Below, piece after piece: positions 61,113 to 64,000 of a stretch of DNA of 64,000 bases (position 1 is its first letter; every line of letters starts with the position of its first letter). The notes beneath the pieces are model-generated. The model saw nothing but the letters and a program-made list of their open reading frames with translations, was not told the origin of the DNA and made no database searches. This DNA comes from Bacillus pseudomycoides (lineage in GTDB: Bacteria > Bacillota > Bacilli > Bacillales > Bacillaceae_G): positions 10,016 through 74,015 of the forward strand of contig NZ_NVOY01000005.1 in assembly GCF_002551005.1 (NCBI RefSeq), in the 5' to 3' direction. The position numbers and the translations under genes were made by a program.

Positions 61113-63748
61113 TCATTTTACCGCTACTGTATAATTCCCTGTTCCACCGCTATATTTATATACACTCAAGTAATATTTCCCTGGCTTCGCATTATAATTT
61201 CCAAGTAATTTATTTCCGTCGCATTTTGTTGCATAAGCGGCATAATTATTAAGATCTGATTCAGAATATAATACCCAGTTCATTCCAAGGTTTTGTTCAT
61301 TTGTAACGGTAATCTGTAAATCTTTCGGATCCTTTACATCAATAACAAATCGGTCAACTTGATCTTGATCACTTAGGCTACCTCGTAGTAATGTGTTCAA
61401 AGATAGCGGATTCGCTGTATTAAATTCATTATTCGGTTCTTTTTCTACAATAGTATCTTCTTCCGCATTCACTCCGCTAAACACAACATCATATTCAACT
61501 TGTCCAACAGCATTAACGCGGTAATTCACGAAATACGCAGTTAATGTTTTATATCCGCTCCAGTCTTTTTCGGAAAGATGTTTCAGCATATCATTTGTTG
61601 CTTGATTCATTGCTTTCCAGTCCTCAGTTTCTCCTTTTGATGCACTCCCTGTATATGTTCCTTGCAGTGTAAATGTATTAAAGAATTGTGATTTATTCTT
61701 TGTTATCTTCACATCTTTTAACTTCGCTTCATTTGTGATGTCTGCAGCAACATCTGAAAGCGGTTTCGGATCATGCTGCGCCAAATAATCATCTGCTACT
61801 TGCGGAATTGTATACTTATCACGATTATCAATTAACATTTGCATGTAAGATTGGTAGTCTGCGTTTAATTTACTATCTTTACTTAATGCAGAGCGGTACA
61901 CATCGTAGCCTGGGACATCATTTGCACGAATTAAATCATGCACTTTATCGAACATGTCAGGGCGGTTATTATACATATAAGATTGCAATACAAACGAATA
62001 ATTATAAAAATCCCACGTTCCATATTTCGCATTTAATGTTTGCTCTGCTGTGTATCGTTTCGCTGGATCATTAGATAATCCGCCAATTATACTTTTCGCG
62101 GTACAACGCTATCTAATCGCGTTGAGCCTGCAAAGAACTCCGCATTTCCCTCTTCAAACCAAGTTAAGCGTTCATTTTGATATAAGTCTCCTTGTCCCCA
62201 TAACCCAGGAACTTCGTATCTTCCCTGTAAATAGTGTGTAAATTCATGACGGAATAATTCTTCTAAACTATAAATACTTTGCTGTGGTGTACGCTCATAT
62301 GTAAAGAACGTTCCAACTCCTTCAATGTAAATTCCACCATTATTCGTTTCATAGCCGTACAATTGACGGTTAAATTGATATTCATCTGGACTATTGTAGA
62401 TGACCATCGTTAACACATCATCAGCATGTCCATTTTCAAGCGGCTTATCGCTACCAACTGTACGATAAAATTGAGAGCGTACTTCTTTTGCAGCCCAGTA
62501 TAAACGTTTAATTTTCTCTTCACTAACCTTGTCTCCCGCCTTAAAAACGATTGTCCCGTCATCAAACGTATACGTTTTCGGCAAATATTTCTTCTTACCA
62601 TCTTCTCGAATTTGATCTAAATTTATTGTTTTTCCGTTCGCATCTACTCCGCCGTAATTTGTAACAATTTGTTCTGCCGCAACAAAATATTGCTCTCCTA
62701 AATATGGATAAATCCGCATCGCTTCTGTAACAACTTGCTGTCCTTTTGTCTGTGTACTATGAAACTTGCCAAATCGACTAGCATAGTAAATTCCGTTATT
62801 AATTAACCATCCGTTTTTATCTGTTACCGTACCAATGAGTGCAAAACGATTTATCTCATTAATAAAGCTATCAATTTTTCCATACCACATCGTATCTTTT
62901 GGTTGTTTGCCCGTATCATACATATACGACTGAACATCAAAATCAATATTTTTCATCAACTCATACACAGCATCGCCTTTTGTTCTGTCTTCAATGAAAG
63001 TTGCAAGATTATCGTTATATTGTTTGAAGATTTCACTTGCATATTGAATAACTTCAGCATCAGCTGATGCGTTTCCAATCAGCTTTCCATACGATGAAAT
63101 AACTTTGTTTTGTTCCGATGTACCAAGTTTGAAATTTGGATTTTTTGCAATCGTTTTTAAAGCTGGTAAACATTTATCATGATAGCTACGCTCATTTAGT
63201 TTGCTTAATTCATCATGATAAAAACCTAAATAAAATGCCGCACGTAGAGCTTCTACTAATGTCTCAATTCCTTTTGAATCATCTTTCGTATAAGCTTGTC
63301 CTTGTTCTGCTAGTTTATCAATGATCGCTTGCATCCGGCTATCATCTTGATAGAACTTGAGACTATCACTATTAAACTGAAATAATTCCGGAATTTGATA
63401 CCATTTAATTGTAATAAGAAGATCGGTTAATTGTTTGTTACTTAATTGATTTAATTCAGCCATCGAATATTTTCTTTCTTCAACTAGCTGTTTAGCATTC
63501 TCTTTTGGCGCTGGCGGGCGCTGCGATAAATCTGCTAGCTTTAACCGTTTTGTAAAGGACGGAATTTCTTGTACTTTCGAAGCGTGCGCTAACTCATCAA
63601 CGGATTTCTGTATTCCTACCGGCTCCATCTGTAATACATTCTTCGCAGTTTTTTCTTTTGTCTCTGCTTGAATTTGCAATCCATTACATGATATCGTAAC
63701 AAGCCCCACACCAAGCATCAGTTTATAAAATTTCGAGTGTTTCACCAT
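61113..63748 (-). pseudogene. Microbial collagenase (M9), broken by a one-base deletion
   Basis: About 878 codons in two frames. Part 1 (63748-62087) has a signal peptide (LMLGVGLVTISCNGLQIQAE), the M9N domain and the catalytic zinc motif FRHEFTHYLQGR, followed by TWFEEGNAEFFAG with the third ligand. It then ends after LDSVVPRKV with a stop. In the next frame the protein goes on without a gap: KSIIGGLSNDPAKRY, YNYSFVLQSYMYNN, then a C-terminal prepeptidase (PPC) domain (VEKEPNNEFNTANPL, YYLSVYKYSGGTGNYTV). The break is in the A-run at 62093-62096: four A instead of five. The truncated part 1 may still contain the catalytic site but lacks the PPC domain. No PKD domain is seen. Extracellular collagen degradation is the family role. 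Confidence 0.88.
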
Positions 63749-63805
63749 ACTATTTTCTCCTTTTCTTGAAAATAATGAAAATTCTGACTATTTAAACCAA
63801 AACTG

Positions 63806-63889
63806 TTAGACAACGGCATCCCCAGTTATACCGGTAAAATCAGCAGCCAATATTTTCAATAAGTCTTCTCTTATGACAGCTACTGACAA
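63806..63889 (-). CDS. Putative 27-residue peptide upstream of the collagenase
   Basis: TTG 63889 follows GGGAGG at four bases and opens MSVAVIREDLLKILAADF followed by TGITGDAVV before TAA. The peptide could form an amphipathic helix. It ends about 58 bp before the collagenase start on the same strand. It may be a leader peptide, a signalling precursor or chance. The longer upstream frame has no start with a ribosome site. Confidence 0.3.
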   Translation of the reverse strand: MSVAVIREDLLKILAADFTGITGDAVV

Positions 63890-64000
63890 ATTTCCTCCCT
63901 TCCTTATTTTATATAAGCAAGAACTGTGCCAATATTGAATTTCACAAAATAGACACATTTTAGACGGAATAATCAAATAATTTATACACAAATAATTTAT

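Noticed and set aside
63890-63991. Upstream extension of the 27-residue peptide to a 61-residue frame
   Set aside because: No start codon with a ribosome site, and the added sequence has an irregular, non-protein-like composition.
63749-64000. PlcR box upstream of the collagenase
   Set aside because: No TATGNANNNNTNCATA-type palindrome was found in the available upstream sequence.

Overview
The window comes from a Bacillus cereus group chromosome (B. cereus, B. thuringiensis or B. anthracis type). The evidence is the low-GC Firmicute gene style with strong AGGAGG-type ribosome sites, several copies of short interspersed repeats of the bcr type, spore-surface genes (a collagen-like GXT protein, DUF4183 and GerPF-like proteins), a tricistronic germinant-receptor operon whose A subunit has a glutamine/asparagine-rich N-terminus, and a gene order (trmB-ytzH-ytmP-pulA-thpR-pepV-ytzE-rsuA-ytgP-ytfP, with leuS further on) that resembles the ytmP/ytfP/leuS part of Bacillus chromosomes.

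Layout. 0-5.5 kb: malate/citrate-type transporter plus malic enzyme, with a cre-like CcpA site upstream, then a YxeA-like exported protein, a GrpB-family protein and an MccF-like LD-carboxypeptidase. 5.6-5.9 kb: a gene-free stretch with a promoter, a closing stem and a terminator, read here as an unassigned small RNA. 6-7.7 kb: a collagen-like spore-surface protein convergent with a small DUF4183 protein. 7.9-20.7 kb: mostly housekeeping genes (tRNA methylation, type I pullulanase, RNA cyclic phosphodiesterase, dipeptidase, pseudouridine synthase, flippase-like protein, flavoprotein) and a DHA2 drug exporter. 21-26.3 kb: Cse60, a Na/Pi cotransporter, small membrane proteins, a DUF2935 protein and a His-rich YmaF protein.

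26.5-40.7 kb is an anaerobic nitrate-respiration cluster: narK, the molybdenum-cofactor genes moaD/moaE/mobB/moeA, moaC, moeB and moaA, an Fnr regulator with a C-terminal cysteine cluster, and narGHJI. FNR-type palindromes lie before narG and between moaA and fnr. A bcr-type repeat sits inside the nar operon between narJ and narI. 40.7-44.3 kb: a divergent HxlR regulator/nitroreductase pair, two GerPF-like spore proteins, a rhodanese and a MetX-like hydrolase. 44.5-49 kb: a GerA/GerI-type germination operon plus a possible fourth small membrane subunit. 49-54 kb: a MazG-like protein, small spore-type proteins, leuS with a T-box leader and an MFS transporter. 54.6-59.1 kb: a frameshifted exported protein and an ECF sigma / anti-sigma / ABC transporter set. 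59.4-64 kb: small membrane proteins (one apparently starting at ATT), an isochorismatase-family hydrolase and a collagenase gene broken by a one-base frameshift.

No rRNA, tRNA, CRISPR array, phage or transposase gene was recognised. The less explained items are the small RNA at 5.7 kb, the three short-repeat families, the ATT-start gene, two homopolymer frameshifts, the palindrome upstream of the nitroreductase and the possible fourth germination subunit. All assignments come from reading the sequence; no database search was run.
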